Source: Alteromonadaceae bacterium BrNp21-10
GTDB lineage: Bacteria > Pseudomonadota > Gammaproteobacteria > Enterobacterales > Alteromonadaceae
NCBI GenBank assembly: GCA_030418115.1
Contig: JAUHQD010000006.1
Location: 124,001-188,000, forward strand
Direction: 5' to 3'
Length of the DNA: 64,000 bases
Each line of letters starts with the position of its first letter. Within the stretch, counting starts at the first letter, position 1. The notes beneath the pieces were generated by a model, which saw only the letters and a list, made by a program, of their open reading frames with translations, was not told where the DNA came from and did not search any database. Below, piece after piece: positions 20,018-30,974 of the stretch. The position numbers were made by a program, and so were the translations under genes.

Positions 20018-20348
20018 GGCTGATTTCTGCCTGTTTTGTTATGACCTGTACGCGTTCGTGAGTGAGCCTTTTTATCCATTGGCGGCCAATGATAAATCCT
20101 AGTAAACAGGCCAGCAGTCGTTGCCAGTCGTTGGCTCCAAGCCAATAGAAAAGGCTGACGCTAACGCTCATTCGGATGAGTAATCCAAGTAGAAACCACA
20201 GTGCCGGATTCGTTGATTGCAGACCTTTATGCACGGTGATCCAAAGGGTAGCAAAGAAGAATAAACCAATGCCAATGCCAGCCAATAGCACAGGTAAATA
20301 CAGCTGCAGCATAGTGGTGAGTTGTGTCATTAAATTAGTTATCATCAT
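20007..20348 (-). CDS. atpR: N-ATPase accessory membrane subunit AtpR
   Basis: AtpR is a small membrane protein found only in N-type ATPase operons; it has been proposed to help c-ring assembly or to contact the c ring. This one has three or four hydrophobic segments and, between two of them, the family feature of an Arg within a helix (LLGLLIRMSVSVSLFYW). I start it at 20348, where GGAAGA lies just upstream, giving 113 residues; the frame is open to 20465 but the extra residues overlap atpQ and look unconserved. The start overlaps the atpQ end. Confidence 0.85.
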   Translation of the reverse strand: MMITNLMTQLTTMLQLYLPVLLAGIGIGLFFFATLWITVHKGLQSTNPALWFLLGLLIRMSVSVSLFYWLGANDWQRLLACLLGFIIGRQWIKRLTHERVQVITKQAEISHAS

Positions 20349-20667
20349 TATTATCTTCCTGATGGATTGATTGCCTTTCTTTAGTGACCCAATGCCATGC
20401 GACAAAACAGCCGATACAAAGGCCTGCAACCAGTAATGCCATGGTCCAGGAGTGGGGGCCATCATCTATTTTATCCAGCCACATCCCCAGCGCGATGCCA
20501 ATGAGAGTAGGTACGGATATCGACCAACCAATTAGCCCCATCATGCCTAAGCCAAACCACACTTCCGAATGTGAGTCGCTGCGCGCCTTCATTTTTCTGT
20601 GCGCTTTTTTACCTACTTCGTCGGCAAATTTTTGTTGTTTTTGCTGATCTGATAGTTTGTTATCCAT
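20335..20667 (-). CDS. atpQ: N-ATPase accessory membrane subunit AtpQ
   Basis: This 110-residue protein has a charged cytosolic N-terminus and two membrane helices (about 42-66 and 78-98), then a charged tail rich in Asp and Asn. It corresponds to AtpQ of N-type operons, an AtpI-like protein thought to assist assembly or divalent ion supply; the role is not proven. It overlaps both neighbours (eight bases with atpC), so the operon is tightly coupled. Confidence 0.85.
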   Translation of the reverse strand: MDNKLSDQQKQQKFADEVGKKAHRKMKARSDSHSEVWFGLGMMGLIGWSISVPTLIGIALGMWLDKIDDGPHSWTMALLVAGLCIGCFVAWHWVTKERQSIHQEDNNDDN

Positions 20668-21064
20668 GCTGCGTTTGACTCAGACTAAGAGAGCGCCGTA
20701 TAAAACCGGTTTCCAGTTTTGCCAATACTTGATGGGCATGCAGTGCCGCTTCATCAGCATTTAAAAAGTCTTGTTTTACTTTGTCGCGTAATGCGTTTAA
20801 TTTTTTACCTGCGTAGGCATGGCGTACCGAAATCAATACCTGCTCACCGGTTTTGACCAGAATGCCATCGTTAACGGCCACAAATATTTCACCTTGTTGC
20901 TGGGTCTCATAGGTCATAATTCCCGGCACCAGTATCGCCACACAATCAAGTCGCTGTGGTAACAAGCCAAAAGATCCTTTTTGGGTTTCTACCACAATGC
21001 GCAGTACCTCTGACACTTCAGCAAATACCGCAAAGGGTTGCAGAATTTTAAGCTGCATCGGCAA
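20660..21064 (-). CDS. atpC: N-ATPase epsilon subunit
   Basis: This 134-residue subunit has an N-terminal beta sandwich (about 3-85, with GSFGLLPQRLDCVAILVPGI in place of the usual G-x-x-G-x-L-P-x-H segment) and a short helical tail. It connects gamma to the c ring and can inhibit ATP hydrolysis. The second codon pair offers an alternative start at Met3. It follows atpD by 23 bases. Confidence 0.9.
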   Translation of the reverse strand: MPMQLKILQPFAVFAEVSEVLRIVVETQKGSFGLLPQRLDCVAILVPGIMTYETQQQGEIFVAVNDGILVKTGEQVLISVRHAYAGKKLNALRDKVKQDFLNADEAALHAHQVLAKLETGFIRRSLSLSQTQHG

Positions 21065-21087
21065 CCTCGGATGTCATTAGTGCTGAA

Positions 21088-22860
<1,773 letters not shown>

Positions 22861-23289
22861 GTGACTGGGATCGAATTAATTATAGCCATAGCTGCAATCG
22901 TAATATCTTTAGGCAGCTTATCCATCAGTATTTGGGCAATAAGAGTTTCCAAAAGTCAGGCTGCCACACAGAAAGTCCAAGCACAAAAGCATACAATTAT
23001 TGATCTCCACTCAGCCTGGAAAGATATACATATGCTAGATCCGTTGAATCCAATAACTCCACAAGCAATGGATGCATTATCAGCTATGCAGTTAGCAACA
23101 AGCATGTGGACTAACGATATTGGTAGTAAAATGGTAATTCGCCAGCACATGGCAAATGATTTTATCGCACTATATGACGCTTTTAAGATTTGTGAAATTG
23201 ACTTACCGGGAACTAAAAAGACCGGGAAATCATTCTTAACTCATGAAATGGGTATCGTATATGGAGAGCTAAAAAATCTAGGAGAGTGA
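22861..23289 (+). CDS. Unknown small membrane-anchored protein
   Basis: I do not recognise this 142-residue protein. It has one N-terminal membrane helix (about 5-26) followed by a soluble domain rich in Met and Ala (KSQAATQKVQAQKHTIIDLH). I prefer the GTG at 22861, because GGTGGAG stands six bases upstream of it; the GTG at 22849 is the alternative. It is followed after one base by another small gene, so the two form an operon. Base composition is more AT-rich than the ATPase operon, which suggests separate acquisition. Confidence 0.65.
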   Translation: MTGIELIIAIAAIVISLGSLSISIWAIRVSKSQAATQKVQAQKHTIIDLHSAWKDIHMLDPLNPITPQAMDALSAMQLATSMWTNDIGSKMVIRQHMANDFIALYDAFKICEIDLPGTKKTGKSFLTHEMGIVYGELKNLGE

Positions 23290-23290
23290 A

Positions 23291-23515
23291 ATGATAACTC
23301 AAGAAGAAATGAATTCAGATAATTTGGTTGGAATGCTTAAGTTGATGAGCAGAGGAATTAATGAAAATAGAGAGGAATTATCTTCGATAAGTGCATACGA
23401 GAAGGACGAAATTAAACGGGCACTAGATGAGTTTTCATTTGCAATACGTTTTCTTTTGCCGCCAGGAAAAGCGTGCAAGTATTGTAATGGAAGTGGCGTG
23501 GAGACAAAAACTTAA
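23291..23515 (+). CDS. Unknown small protein with a CxxCxGxG motif
   Basis: This is a 74-residue acidic protein of unknown function. The C-terminus carries CKYCNGSG, a single copy of the DnaJ-type CxxCxGxG zinc-finger element. One element alone could bind half a zinc site, so a dimer or partner may complete it. It begins one base after the stop of the previous gene with GGAGAG as ribosome site, so it is cotranscribed with it. Confidence 0.6.
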   Translation: MITQEEMNSDNLVGMLKLMSRGINENREELSSISAYEKDEIKRALDEFSFAIRFLLPPGKACKYCNGSGVETKT

Positions 23516-23583
23516 CAAGATTATCCATACAAGTGCATCATGTAGCCTCTTCATAAATCATTCAATAATAAGAGGAAAAAGTT

Positions 23584-23832
23584 ATGATGACTCTTTCACA
23601 ATTAACTGAATTGTTAGGTTGAGCATCGGTAATCAATGTTGGCTACCTTTTAGTAGCCACCTTAGTACTTATGTTCATGGGCGATACCGTGTCTGCTCTG
23701 CATAGTAAGATGTTCGATATAAACCCCAAAAAACTCAGTGCTAAGTATTTTGATTTTTTGAGTACTTATAAAGTCGTGACATTAGTTTTTATAGTGGCAG
23801 CTTATATTGCTTTAAAAATTATGGGTGAATAG
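23584..23832 (+). pseudogene. DUF6868-like small membrane protein, broken by one TGA
   Basis: The frame starts at ATG 23584 after a good AGAGGA ribosome site and runs to TAG at 23830, 82 codons, interrupted only by TGA at 23620-23622. The flanking residues read LTELLG-stop-ASVINVG; the DUF6868 family has Trp there (LGWCSVIN, from memory), so TGG to TGA is the likely change. The remainder, including HSKMFDI and two membrane helices, is intact. It is either a recent nonsense mutation, a sequencing error, or a gene read through at low level. Family function is unknown. Confidence 0.75.
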
Positions 23833-24015
23833 CAATTAAAAGGCTTTGAACCAATAAATAGTCGCTGCGCTAATGACGCCCAAACAATATAAATATCCAT
23901 ACAAATAGTTAGCGGGATTTTACTCGCTGGCTTTCCTTCCCCCTCTTTAATTGGGACACTATATCTTACCTTGAATTATGAGTCTGTTGACTAATTCATT
24001 AACCATTTCAGTGAG

Positions 24016-24029
24016 TTGTTACATATCAA
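24016..24029 (+). promoter_or_regulatory. Possible FNR-type site upstream of the beta-helix gene
   Basis: TTGTTACATATCAA has one mismatch to TTGAT-N4-ATCAA, at a position that matters more than the TTGAC variants. It lies about 100 bases before the gene. It may be chance. Confidence 0.35.
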
Positions 24030-24123
24030 GTAACAAATTTACAGGTCGAATAGTTTAGTATTTAGCACTGACAGCAAATAATATAATAAGAATCAGATTT
24101 AACAGTTCAATTAAGGATTAATT

Positions 24124-25809
24124 TTGAAATTCAGGATGTTACTTCATGTATTTTTATTTCTTACCAGTAGTTTTGTTTACGCCTCAGAACAACATATAGT
24201 GTTAGTTAGTCAGCATGGAGGGTTGGCTAAATTTAATAATAAGCTTGTGCCGACTAAATCACTCCAAGATGCATTGTCTAATGCTAAATCGGGACAAATT
24301 ATTCAACTAACTGCGGGGAGCTATAGCGGTAATCACGTTGTTAAATTAAAGGCTTTGGAAATAGCGCCACTCATTATTCGTGGGTTAGGGGAAAAAACGC
24401 TATTTAACGGCCAATTTAATCCCAGTGACGATAATTTTTGTTTATGGATAAATAAATCGTCATGGATACAAGTTGAAAATATTCATTTCCAACATTGTTG
24501 GAAGTCAGCCATTTACGTTAAAAACTCTCAATATATAACGTTTGCCAATTTATATGGCGAAAACACCCGATTTTTAGTCTACGCAAGAGGAATGAAGAGC
24601 CATCACTTATTGTTGGAAGATAGTGAGTGGAATCAAGATCCAACGGGTAAAGTTTGGCATACCATTCCTTGGGCCGAAAGCCACCATGGGCAACATGATT
24701 ATTTCAATGGAGGTATGTTGTCGAGCAAAGAGATATTAGGTAGTGTGGTGTTTAGAAACAACATCATACGTAATGCTTTTAATGGCTTTCGCATGGTGGG
24801 TATCGAATATTCCCAAACGGTGCAAAATGCCAATGTTGAAGTTTATGGTAATTATTTTGAAAACATTCGTGATAATCCAATCGAACCTGAAGATGACGCT
24901 CACAACTGGTGGATCCATCACAACAAGATAAAAAATGCTCACGCTCTATTTTCTTTTACAGAAATAGGAGGTGGTAATTGGTACGTTTTTCGCAATGTTG
25001 GTTGGTTTGACCAAGTGCCCGGTGGCTCCGAGCATAATGGAGGAAAAATATTCAAGTTTACCGATAGTGGGCCATTTCCCAATAAACCACTCTTCGTATT
25101 TAATAACAGTTGGTACAGTCGTAGTCCGCTCTTTTCTGGTGGGCCGTCACGTTTATTTAAAAGCTGGAATAACGCCATTTATTTTGATGATGAAGACAAA
25201 CTCGCGCGTAAAAAATACTGGCATGATTCTTATGCTTCCGATTTTAATCTCAGCAATATTCAGTTGCAAAATGGTTTAGAAGAGCTTGGGCAAGATAAAA
25301 ATAGTGTAACCATAGCAGGTCCCTTATTTATCGATGGGGCCAACGGTGACTTTCGTCCTAGCTCAAACTTTGCAGGTTTAGATAAAGGTAAAATCATTAC
25401 CTTAGGTGACTGGCGATCCGATTATGATGGCGAAAAACCAGATATTGGAGCCTATGAAGGAAATCATATTCCGCAAGGGCCATCATTTAGCTTTGACGAT
25501 AGCTCTTACCAAGAAGCTCCGCGGATTGTGCAAGTGTTTTCTGACGATCAAACACTGAGCATCTCTTTTTCTGTACCTATGGTTACTACTGCAACCCAAG
25601 CGAATTTTAAGTTAAATAATAATCACACTGTGTCCGCAAAATGCCAATTAAAGGCCTATAAAATGAATTGTGATATGGCAAAGGACATAACAATAGAAAA
25701 TATAAAGACCGTACTTTTACCTCGATCACTTAAAGGAATTAGTGGTCTTAATGTCACATTATGGGCAGCACCTAAACAGCCTTTTGAATTTCTATTACTT
25801 GCAAATTAA
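24124..25809 (+). CDS. Secreted right-handed beta-helix protein (polysaccharide lyase-like)
   Basis: This 561-residue secreted protein has a signal peptide of about 20 residues ending SSFVYA. The central part (about 50-410) has the short strands and Asn ladders of a right-handed parallel beta helix (for example VEVYGNYFENIRDNPIEPEDD), as in pectate lyases and chondroitinase B. The C-terminal 110 residues look like a separate beta domain. TTG at 24124, with AAGGA upstream, is preferred; ATG at 24136 is the alternative. Substrate is unknown; extracellular polysaccharide is likely. It stands inside an otherwise respiratory island, probably as an insertion. Confidence 0.75.
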   Translation: MKFRMLLHVFLFLTSSFVYASEQHIVLVSQHGGLAKFNNKLVPTKSLQDALSNAKSGQIIQLTAGSYSGNHVVKLKALEIAPLIIRGLGEKTLFNGQFNPSDDNFCLWINKSSWIQVENIHFQHCWKSAIYVKNSQYITFANLYGENTRFLVYARGMKSHHLLLEDSEWNQDPTGKVWHTIPWAESHHGQHDYFNGGMLSSKEILGSVVFRNNIIRNAFNGFRMVGIEYSQTVQNANVEVYGNYFENIRDNPIEPEDDAHNWWIHHNKIKNAHALFSFTEIGGGNWYVFRNVGWFDQVPGGSEHNGGKIFKFTDSGPFPNKPLFVFNNSWYSRSPLFSGGPSRLFKSWNNAIYFDDEDKLARKKYWHDSYASDFNLSNIQLQNGLEELGQDKNSVTIAGPLFIDGANGDFRPSSNFAGLDKGKIITLGDWRSDYDGEKPDIGAYEGNHIPQGPSFSFDDSSYQEAPRIVQVFSDDQTLSISFSVPMVTTATQANFKLNNNHTVSAKCQLKAYKMNCDMAKDITIENIKTVLLPRSLKGISGLNVTLWAAPKQPFEFLLLAN

Positions 25810-25810
25810 C

Positions 25811-25829
25811 TAACCTCAGCTCGGGATAA
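25811..25829 (+). repeat. Dispersed near-palindromic motif, copy 2
   Basis: TAACCTCAGCTCGGGATAA is identical over 19 bases to the copy at 45825. It begins two bases after the stop codon of the beta-helix gene. Confidence 0.65.
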
Positions 25830-26003
25830 ACACTATGAACAAATATCTAATTTAGTTGAACAAATTAATGAGTATCACAAAAAGTACAACATTGAGTTTG
25901 TTTACTTTGTGGCAACTAACAAAGACACCACCCAAAAGCGCTTATGTTTTGCAGTTATATTATGCATTAGCTGCGTTAATCACGCCCAAACCATATCACT
26001 TAT

Positions 26004-27623
26004 CTATAGTAAGCTAAGCCAGACCGTGGCGACGATGCCGACCAATGAGCAATAAATGATCATTGGAATTAAGGTTAGTCTTATTACCGCGCCTTCTTTA
26101 CCGCTTAATCCAACCACGGAACAGGCGGCGACAACGTTGACAACGCAAATCATATTGCCGGCGTTAGAGCCAAGTATTTGTAAGGCTAAAATAAAGTGTT
26201 CGGCTATGCCTAAGTTTTGGGCGGTAGCTTGCTGTAAATCGGCAAACATCATATTAGAAAACGTCGCAGACCCTGATATAAACGCCCCTAATGCGCCAAC
26301 AAACGAGGCGGCCATCGGCCACGCTTGCCCAAATAATTCCGCCATGGTTGCCGCCAGCTCTTTTGGCATACTGCCAAGGGCGGCCCCTTCAATATTTGAA
26401 TTGATGAATATTCTTACCAAAGGTACTGCGGTCGCTAAGGTTAACGCGGTGGGAATTACTGTTTTTGCCGAGGTTGAAAGCGCGGTCAGTGCTTGTTTGG
26501 CCGTCATGCTATGTAAAAAGAAGGTGATCACGCAGACGATAACAAAAATAAAACCGGGCAAATATAACGGGCTAATGGAATTAGAAATATCAGTACCTAG
26601 AATATCAGTGAATTCAATCTTCACCTTCGCTAGTAATGCCTTAAACGGCAGGGAATTCAATCTGGTTAACACCAATAATACCGCCACTAATACATAAGGT
26701 GCCCAAGCCATATAAAGAGATAGTGTGGTGTTGTTTGGTGCAATAATTCTATTGGGATTATCTGCTGCTTGTTGCCCTTGATCTTGAGGAAATCGCCAGA
26801 CTGTTTTAGGCACTAGAAAATTGAACTTAACCGCGCTAATAACCAAGATAAGACCAACCAGACCGCCAATAATAGAAGGGAACTCAGGGCCAAGTATGTT
26901 GGCAACCAACCAAGCGGGAAATAAAAATGCAAAACCAGAGAATAACGCAAAAGGCCACAGTGCTAAGCCTTCTTTATAGCTTTTATTTTGCCCCCAGAAG
27001 CGCGTCAAAATACTCACCAACATTAGCGGAATCAACACCCCAACAAACATATCAATACTAATAGCCGTCGTAGAGATTTGCTGTAATTGGCTAGCCGTAA
27101 CACTGTCTAAACCTTTGCTTATACCCACCAAGACAGGTGTGCCAACCGCACCAAATGATACCGAAGACGAGTCAGCAATTAATGCTAACGCCACAGCCGC
27201 TAACGGGTTAAAACCTAATGCCAGCAACAGGGGGGCACAAATAGCGGCGGGTGTGCCAAAACCAGAAGCACCTTCTAAAAAGCTGCCAAATAACCAGGCA
27301 ATAATAATAAGTTGAATGCGGCGATCGGGGGTAATGCCGATAAAGCCAGCGCGTATAACCGTGATTGCGCCCCCTTGAGTGAGGGTGTTGAGTAAAAAGA
27401 GGGCGCCGAATACAATAATTAAAATGGATGCGGCGATGATCCAACCTTCAAGTATGGAGGCTGATATTTGTATAATGGGCACGTGCCAAATATAGGTCGT
27501 CATTAATGCGGTAATGACTAAACTGATACTCATTGCCTTCATGGCAGGCCAGCGCAGAATAACTAAAAATAGTAGTACCGACGCTACGGGCATTAAGGCT
27601 GTCAAAGTGTGTAGCAAGGTCAT
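26004..27623 (-). CDS. lctP: L-lactate permease
   Basis: This 539-residue inner-membrane transporter of the LctP family moves lactate (and glycolate) with protons. It has about 12-14 helices. The family segments [26 protein letters not shown] and [15 protein letters not shown] are present, and the C-terminal [21 protein letters not shown] is typical. It probably exports or takes up lactate made by the dehydrogenase at 9040. No clear FNR-type site lies upstream. It is upstream of a convergent region containing the remnant at 25810-26055. Confidence 0.93.
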   Translation of the reverse strand: MTLLHTLTALMPVASVLLFLVILRWPAMKAMSISLVITALMTTYIWHVPIIQISASILEGWIIAASILIIVFGALFLLNTLTQGGAITVIRAGFIGITPDRRIQLIIIAWLFGSFLEGASGFGTPAAICAPLLLALGFNPLAAVALALIADSSSVSFGAVGTPVLVGISKGLDSVTASQLQQISTTAISIDMFVGVLIPLMLVSILTRFWGQNKSYKEGLALWPFALFSGFAFLFPAWLVANILGPEFPSIIGGLVGLILVISAVKFNFLVPKTVWRFPQDQGQQAADNPNRIIAPNNTTLSLYMAWAPYVLVAVLLVLTRLNSLPFKALLAKVKIEFTDILGTDISNSISPLYLPGFIFVIVCVITFFLHSMTAKQALTALSTSAKTVIPTALTLATAVPLVRIFINSNIEGAALGSMPKELAATMAELFGQAWPMAASFVGALGAFISGSATFSNMMFADLQQATAQNLGIAEHFILALQILGSNAGNMICVVNVVAACSVVGLSGKEGAVIRLTLIPMIIYCSLVGIVATVWLSLL

Positions 27624-27776
27624 TTAAAATCCCATCTGTTCTATAGCCGCCAATAAAAAGGCTCAGAAAGCGCCGTAATCAAATATGCTTTGGTTTATAA
27701 CTCCCAACGCCACCGGTTTGTAGGCTGTCCCTTCGACTATTAAATCTTATTTTCAATAACGTCGCTGTTGACTCAT

Positions 27777-28343
27777 TCAAAACGTGCTGAGTTTTTCCAC
27801 TGCTGTATTGGCGTTATTAATTACGCCAATTTCTTGGAATTGAATCCTACCTAGCTTATCTAGTCCAGTGATTAAGTTGGAGTGATTGACTTCATTATCT
27901 GCGACGTTTTGAAACTTGATGTCTAATACCATGGCTAAACTGCGAACGTCTTCAGCGGTGCCGGTTAATAAACTCCAGTTATCCAAATTCAGTTGTCTTT
28001 CTTTTGCAAAGTCGCGCATAACCGCAGGCGTATCTGTACTGGGGGTTAATGAGACCAAGATGAATCCGACATGCTGTTTTTCATCCTCGCTTAGTTTATG
28101 TTCAATGGCTTGCATGGTAGATACAATGGTAGGGCAAGTATGCATACAGTGAGTATAGATAAGACTCATTACCTGCTTTTTACCACTAAAACTGCTCAAT
28201 AAACGTTTGTTGCCGTCTTGATCTACCCATGTACTATTGAGTTGATATATCGAATCCGGAGGCACCGTTTGCGAGTAGACCGGTGAGGCTGATAGTAAGA
28301 GCGCTAGCAATTTAACTAAAATAGCCAAATTAAATTTTATCAT
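27777..28343 (-). CDS. SCO1/SenC family copper chaperone
   Basis: This 188-residue periplasmic thioredoxin-fold protein has a signal peptide (ending PVYSQ). The copper ligands are Cys66 and Cys70 in THCMHTCP and His154 in the NHSN segment. I chose ATG 28343, with AGGAAAA nine bases upstream, over the one at 28367. It overlaps nirV by 14 bases, so it belongs to the nirK-nirV operon. The likely role is copper delivery to NirK; SCO proteins elsewhere serve cytochrome oxidase or NosZ. Confidence 0.9.
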   Translation of the reverse strand: MIKFNLAILVKLLALLLSASPVYSQTVPPDSIYQLNSTWVDQDGNKRLLSSFSGKKQVMSLIYTHCMHTCPTIVSTMQAIEHKLSEDEKQHVGFILVSLTPSTDTPAVMRDFAKERQLNLDNWSLLTGTAEDVRSLAMVLDIKFQNVADNEVNHSNLITGLDKLGRIQFQEIGVINNANTAVEKLSTF

Positions 28344-29106
28344 TGGTTTTTTCCTCAGAAGATGCACATCGAAACCCTAGATTGGGCAAGGTGAATTTGG
28401 CCTGTAAGCTGGAGCGAAAACCATAGCGCATAAAAGCGGCGTAATCGCTTGGGTCGGCTACACCTTGGGCTCCCGCTGCACAAAATAGTCTTTGATCTAT
28501 ATTGCTATCGCCCCGTGATTCACCGCTCACCAAGGCTGAATTAAAGTCCTCCGTCCATTCCCATATCAAGCCATGTAAATCTTGCACACCCCAATAATTA
28601 GGTGGTTTTTTACCTACTGCAGGTAATTGCTCGCTACTAGGAAGGCTATACCATTCTAAAATGCGGCGGTGATAGTCTTTATCCTGACTACCATCTGCTT
28701 GGGTATCACTTGCGCTGGCCACACGTTCCCATTCGGCAATGGTAGGCAGACGTTTATTTAGAGAACGGCAGTAAGCCTGAGCAGCAAACCAAGAAACATT
28801 GATCACCGGGCTACTTAGTTGTGCGTCATCGGGCTGTTTATCGTTACCGTTTTTTGGCCAATGTTGTAAATATTGGGGTTCGGCAAATATTTGTGGCACT
28901 GCTTGTGGTTGCCAACGTGGATTAGCCAGCAAAAACGTCAAGTACTGCTGATTGGTCACAGGCTTAACATCGATACTAAAAGACTTAACATGGGTTTGAG
29001 GACTGTCTTTACTCATGTAAAGCGGGCGATAATCCCCATCGGGGAGCATCACCATATTGTGTGCTCCAACTAACAATAGAGGTGCCAGTATTAATAGTCC
29101 AATCAT
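28330..29106 (-). CDS. nirV: NirV-like formylglycine-generating-enzyme-fold protein
   Basis: This 258-residue protein has an N-terminal membrane or signal helix followed by a sulfatase-modifying factor (FGE-sulfatase) fold. Typical blocks are PVTNQQYLTFL, SWFAAQAYCRSLNKRLPTIAEWE, and GLIWEWTEDF with the final FRCA. It lies directly after nirK (one base between) as NirV does in denitrifiers. NirV is thought to support NirK maturation or activity; the mechanism is unknown. It lacks obvious active-site Cys pairs of true FGE, so an oxidase function is unlikely. Confidence 0.88.
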   Translation of the reverse strand: MIGLLILAPLLLVGAHNMVMLPDGDYRPLYMSKDSPQTHVKSFSIDVKPVTNQQYLTFLLANPRWQPQAVPQIFAEPQYLQHWPKNGNDKQPDDAQLSSPVINVSWFAAQAYCRSLNKRLPTIAEWERVASASDTQADGSQDKDYHRRILEWYSLPSSEQLPAVGKKPPNYWGVQDLHGLIWEWTEDFNSALVSGESRGDSNIDQRLFCAAGAQGVADPSDYAAFMRYGFRSSLQAKFTLPNLGFRCASSEEKTNDKI

Positions 29107-29107
29107 A

Positions 29108-30508
29108 TTAGTGACGTCGATTAGCTACTTGCTCGGCAGAAATTTGGCCGCCTTTGTTATCCCAGTTATTCAGTACAAAGGTAATGACATTGGCAATATC
29201 TTGGTCATTTAAAGCCATGGCAGGCATAACGCCGTTGTAGCTGGTATTGTTAACTTTGATTGGACCTGTCAATCCTTTAATAATGGCGTCAACGCCTAAA
29301 AGAGGATTGGCATTCAAGTAATCAGATTTTGCTAAGGGTGGGAAAGCAGAAGGGATCCCTTCACCATTGGCCTGATGGCAGGCCATACAATTTGCTTCGT
29401 AAACACGTTGACCAAAGCGTATTTGCTCTTTTTTAGTTTTAGCAGTTACCACTGTATTAGTTTGATTTAAAGATTGAATCGCTGAGCCTTCTGGTAAATA
29501 GACCCTGTCAGCTTGTTTGCCAGAGAAAATGCTTTTGTCCTCGGCTCCCTCTACTTTAAGCATCGCTAACGCGCCTTTGTTAAAAGCTCTAAAAATTGAG
29601 TGATCCACAATAATAAAAGTACCCGGCACATCCACTTTAAATTCAACTATTGCCGCACCGCCTGCTGGAATTAATGTGGTTTGAACGTTGTGATTTTGCA
29701 GGGCGCCACCTTCTACATATACGGTGTCGAATATCTCGCCGATCACATGAAAAGAAGAAACCAAATTAGGGCCGCCATTACCAACATATAAACGCACCGT
29801 CTCACCGACTTTGGCGGTTAAAGAATGTTCGTTGGTGGTACTTCCAACAGAGCCGTTAAAGACTACGTAGTCGGCGTCTTCATCGATGGCTTTTGCCATA
29901 TCAAAGGGTTGTAGGCCAGCTTCGCCATATTCCCCCTTCGTATAAAAGTCGCCTTGTACAACGTAATACTCACGGTCAACTGCTTTTAAGCCTTCTTCCG
30001 GTTCAACTAGAATAAGGCCGTACATGCCATTAGCGATATGCATGCCTACAGGAGCAGTAGCGCAGTGATAAATATATAAGCCAGGATTAAGCGCTTTAAA
30101 GCTAAACGTTGAGGTGTGTCCCGGTGCAGTAAAGGAAGATACGGCTCCGCCACCAGGACCTGTTACTGCATGTAAATCAATATTGTGTGGCATTTTAGAA
30201 CTGGGGTGATTAGATAGGTGGAATTCAATTTCATCACCGCTTCGCACTCGAATGAAACTGCCTGGAACGGTTTCTCCAAATGACCAAAACACATAATCGA
30301 CCCCATCGGCAAGTGATCCTACCTGCTCTCTGGTTTCAAGATTAACTACAACTTTGGCACTGTGATTTCTGCTAATGGGGGGCGGTACCATGGGAGGGGC
30401 CGTTAATATTGCCTGCTCAGTGGTTAAATTAGCAGCTTGTGCATTTACGCTGAATAATCCAACTAGTAGTGATAACCAAAATGTGCTTTTAATCTGTGGT
30501 ATTTTCAT
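29108..30508 (-). CDS. nirK: Copper nitrite reductase with C-terminal cytochrome c domain
   Basis: NirK reduces nitrite to nitric oxide in the periplasm. The 466-residue protein has a signal peptide (cleaved near residue 25), two cupredoxin domains and a fused cytochrome c. Type 1 copper ligands are His108, Cys149, His157 and Met162; type 2 ligands are His113, His148 and His303; the catalytic Asp111 and His254 are present. The heme site is Cys374-x-x-Cys377-His378, with Met429 or Met431 as the likely axial ligand. This three-domain form is like that of Ralstonia pickettii. A perfect FNR-type site lies 78 bases upstream. Confidence 0.96.
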   Translation of the reverse strand: MKIPQIKSTFWLSLLVGLFSVNAQAANLTTEQAILTAPPMVPPPISRNHSAKVVVNLETREQVGSLADGVDYVFWSFGETVPGSFIRVRSGDEIEFHLSNHPSSKMPHNIDLHAVTGPGGGAVSSFTAPGHTSTFSFKALNPGLYIYHCATAPVGMHIANGMYGLILVEPEEGLKAVDREYYVVQGDFYTKGEYGEAGLQPFDMAKAIDEDADYVVFNGSVGSTTNEHSLTAKVGETVRLYVGNGGPNLVSSFHVIGEIFDTVYVEGGALQNHNVQTTLIPAGGAAIVEFKVDVPGTFIIVDHSIFRAFNKGALAMLKVEGAEDKSIFSGKQADRVYLPEGSAIQSLNQTNTVVTAKTKKEQIRFGQRVYEANCMACHQANGEGIPSAFPPLAKSDYLNANPLLGVDAIIKGLTGPIKVNNTSYNGVMPAMALNDQDIANVITFVLNNWDNKGGQISAEQVANRRH

Positions 30509-30585
30509 GCAGTTAACCCTTTGTCTAATTTAGAAAAAAGCTCGTGATCTTATGGTCGAGTATTAAGTAATCCACTAGCAAAGTG

Positions 30586-30599
30586 TTGATATGGATCAA
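30586..30599 (-). promoter_or_regulatory. Perfect FNR-type site upstream of nirK
   Basis: TTGATATGGATCAA matches the consensus at all ten specified bases. On the minus strand a TTAATA -10-like element follows at the spacing of a class II FNR promoter (site centred near -41). Confidence 0.85.
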
Positions 30600-30750
30600 G
30601 TTACTGAACGCTAACTACAGACGATAATATGGCTGATTTTTAAGCTTAGGATTTGGGACGTTCCGTTTATCATTCAGATTGAGTGGGGTTCCAATTAAGT
30701 CGATTTAATGTTGTCTCATCCACTTAAGTATTGGCCCTTGCATAATATTG

Positions 30751-30764
30751 TTGACGGAGATCAA
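30751..30764 (+). promoter_or_regulatory. FNR-type site upstream of the reductase-like gene
   Basis: TTGACGGAGATCAA has one mismatch to TTGAT-N4-ATCAA. It is 211 bases before the ATG at 30975. It could also act as a second, upstream site for nirK. Confidence 0.65.
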
Positions 30765-30974
30765 TATTGACCTGTCTAACTCGTTGCAAGATGTTGTCAT
30801 GCAATAACTGAGTTTGTTGGTATTCAATGGCACGCTGGAATGTTTTATCCAGCTGACTACACAAAAATTTTAACCTCAACAAAATTCAATATTGCTCAAT
30901 TCATTTTTTAGGTAGCTTAGCCGACTCGATTAGCAACCATGTCTGAAGGCACAATATGTTGAGGATTAACCCTA

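Larger units (their letters stand above)
30509..30974. promoter_or_regulatory. Divergent control region between nirK and the reductase-like gene
   Basis: This 466-base gap has two FNR-type sites (30586 and 30751), one facing each gene. No open frame of note was found. A palindromic AATATTGA stretch repeats around 30745-30770. There is no sign of a coding RNA that I can support. Confidence 0.7.

Noticed and set aside
23620-23622. TGA in the DUF6868-like gene as a selenocysteine codon.
   Set aside because: The family has Trp, not Cys, at this place, and I see no SECIS-like hairpin right after it. A nonsense change or base error is simpler.
26056-26697. Long open frame (213 codons) antisense to lctP.
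   Set aside because: It mirrors the hydrophobic codons of the permease and has no domain of its own.
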